From NCBI GenBank assembly GCA_910577185.1, contig CAJTLR010000119.1, positions 1 through 5,754 of the forward strand: DNA of 5,754 nt. The letters run 5' to 3'. The stretch comes from an uncultured Acetatifactor sp. Lineage in GTDB: Bacteria; Bacillota; Clostridia; Lachnospirales; Lachnospiraceae. The notes beneath the pieces were generated by a model. That model ran no database searches, was not told where the DNA came from, and saw only the letters and a list, made by a program, of their open reading frames with translations. Both the position numbers and the translations under genes were made by a program. This document shows, piece by piece, positions 5,053-5,754 of this stretch. Every line of letters begins with the position of its first letter. Position 1 is the first letter of the stretch.

Positions 5053-5640
5053 CTAACTACGCAAACCCGAACTTTCCCTGAAAAAATCTTCCGCAAGTAT
5101 TGCATACATTACCTTGTCAAAGATTCCATCATTGCATTTAAGTCCTTGACGCAATGTGCCTTCCCACTTCATGCCGGCTTTTTCCTGCATTTTCCCGGAG
5201 GCCGGATTTTCGCCTGCGTGTGATGCATAGATTCGATTCATTCCGACTTCCTGAAAGAAAAATTTGATGACTCTTTTGGTGGCTTCTGTCATAAGGCCCT
5301 GATTCCACCATCTCTGCCCGATTTCGCATACCAGTTCCACCTGGCACAGTTCATCATCCGGATGCATTCCACCATATCGCCCAATCACTTCACCGGTTTC
5401 CTTCAGCTGAACTGCCCAGCTATAACGGTCAATCTTTTCATAGGCGTTCAGCCAGTTGTCCGTGAACATATTCGCATTTGTCATCACATCCGCAATACAG
5501 TTCATAGGCGCATAATTCGTCCATTTCCAGACTTCTTTATCATTCCAGCAATTATAAAAAATCTGTTCAAGATCTTCTTTTTGAAATCGTCGTAATATAA
5601 GACGTGGTGTCCCCAGATATACAGTTCCCTTATGTGTCAT
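5053..5640 (-). CDS. GNAT N-acetyltransferase, RimJ/RimL type
   Basis: The 195-residue protein is a typical RimJ/RimL-like GNAT that uses acetyl-CoA to acetylate an unknown amine. The hallmark N-terminus LGTPRLILRRFQKEDLEQIF (9-28) starts strand beta-1. SWAVQLKETGEVIG (74-87) is the central beta hairpin. IGQRWWNQGLMTEA (107-120) is motif A, with a QGLMT loop in place of strict RxxGxG, a common variant in this subgroup. ENPASGKMQEKAGMKWEGTLRQ (144-165) is the conserved motif B region, and MYAILAEDF closes the fold. Length is normal. The ATG at 5640 has a strong GGGAGGGGA ribosome-binding site 3 nt upstream at its near end. It is only 44% or so like the other GNAT here at best by eye, so they are not a recent duplication. 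The run of hairpins just upstream may affect its expression. Confidence 0.93.
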   Translation of the reverse strand: MTHKGTVYLGTPRLILRRFQKEDLEQIFYNCWNDKEVWKWTNYAPMNCIADVMTNANMFTDNWLNAYEKIDRYSWAVQLKETGEVIGRYGGMHPDDELCQVELVCEIGQRWWNQGLMTEATKRVIKFFFQEVGMNRIYASHAGENPASGKMQEKAGMKWEGTLRQGLKCNDGIFDKVMYAILAEDFFRESSGLRS

Positions 5641-5753
5641 GGCTCCCCTCCCGCCGCCCCGGATATACTTCTCCGGGCACGCTCGAAAAGCCTCCGGCTT
5701 TCCTCGCTTTGCGGCTGTCGCCGCATGTGTCCAGTGACAAAAACGGCTGTTGG
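5637..5753 (-). other. Possible 3' end of an upstream gene (uncertain)
   Basis: On the minus strand a frame enters from the window edge and runs 38 codons to a TGA that overlaps the acetyltransferase start as ATGA. It reads from PTAVFVTGHMRR to RRSISGAAGGEP. ATGA overlaps are typical of coupled genes. However, all three minus-strand frames are open across this GC-rich, hairpin-rich stretch, so openness carries little weight, and I recognise no family. It may instead be non-coding repeat sequence. Confidence 0.2.
5658..5725 (-). other. Cluster of three hairpins, possible structured RNA or dispersed repeat
   Basis: Three stem-loops lie in 68 bp upstream of the acetyltransferase. In transcription order they are: TGCGGC-GACA-GCCGCA (5725-5710, six pairs); GCGAGGAAAGCC-GGA-GGCTTTTCGAGC (5707-5681), where outer GC pairs and an inner eight-pair stem flank two opposed G-A/A-G positions; and CCCGGA/TCCGGG (5677-5658, 8-nt loop). 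The ribosome-binding site follows immediately. The stems are seen directly. A leader RNA, a mobile palindromic repeat, or a terminator-like barrier are all possible roles, and none is proven. Confidence 0.45.
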
Positions 5754-5754
5754 T

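Noticed and set aside
4890..5105. Minus-strand frame of 71 codons overlapping the end of the right-hand GNAT gene
   Set aside because: Its start lies inside the GNAT gene in another frame, it has no clear ribosome-binding site, and part of its length comes from the 16-bp tandem repeat. A decayed gene remains possible.

Overview
The window looks like chromosomal DNA of a Bacillota/Clostridia bacterium, most likely Lachnospiraceae. The signs are moderate GC, strong AGGAG/AGAGG-type Shine-Dalgarno sites, a tRNA with no encoded CCA tail, and protein families typical of gut clostridia. Taxonomy is inferred from gene style, with no marker gene to fix it. Every supported gene is on the minus strand, so transcription runs from high to low coordinates. 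The plus-strand open frames are antisense shadows.

In order of transcription: positions 5641-5754 hold a compact run of three hairpins directly before a RimJ/RimL-type GNAT acetyltransferase (5053-5640). Next is an AT-rich stretch (about 3800-5050) with a gene-poor 249-bp gap carrying a perfect 16-bp tandem repeat, a DUF3267-type membrane zincin (HELLH; 4279-4803) and a small three-helix DUF3784-like membrane protein (3861-4181). A second GNAT acetyltransferase follows (3194-3742).

From 3092 to 947 four genes are spaced 24, 42 and 40 bp apart and probably form one operon. They encode a small family I inorganic-pyrophosphatase-like protein lacking two catalytic aspartates; an 83-residue stand-alone domain resembling the zinc-binding middle domain of fatty acid kinase FakA; a protein joining a HicB-like N-terminus to a DinB-like C-terminus; and a YrrT-like SAM-dependent methyltransferase. 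A conserved but unnamed coiled-coil/acidic-tail protein follows (270-842). The window closes with a tRNA-Arg(TCT) and tRNA-His(GTG) pair behind a near-consensus sigma-A promoter; tRNA-His is cut by the window edge.

No CRISPR array, insertion sequence, integrase, toxin-antitoxin pair or complete defence system is visible. The most interesting part is the 947-3092 operon: two of its proteins look like reduced or repurposed versions of known enzymes (a FakA middle domain without its kinase, and a pyrophosphatase with altered catalytic residues). Its biochemical role cannot be read from sequence alone. The structured element at the right edge also deserves a genome-wide repeat search.
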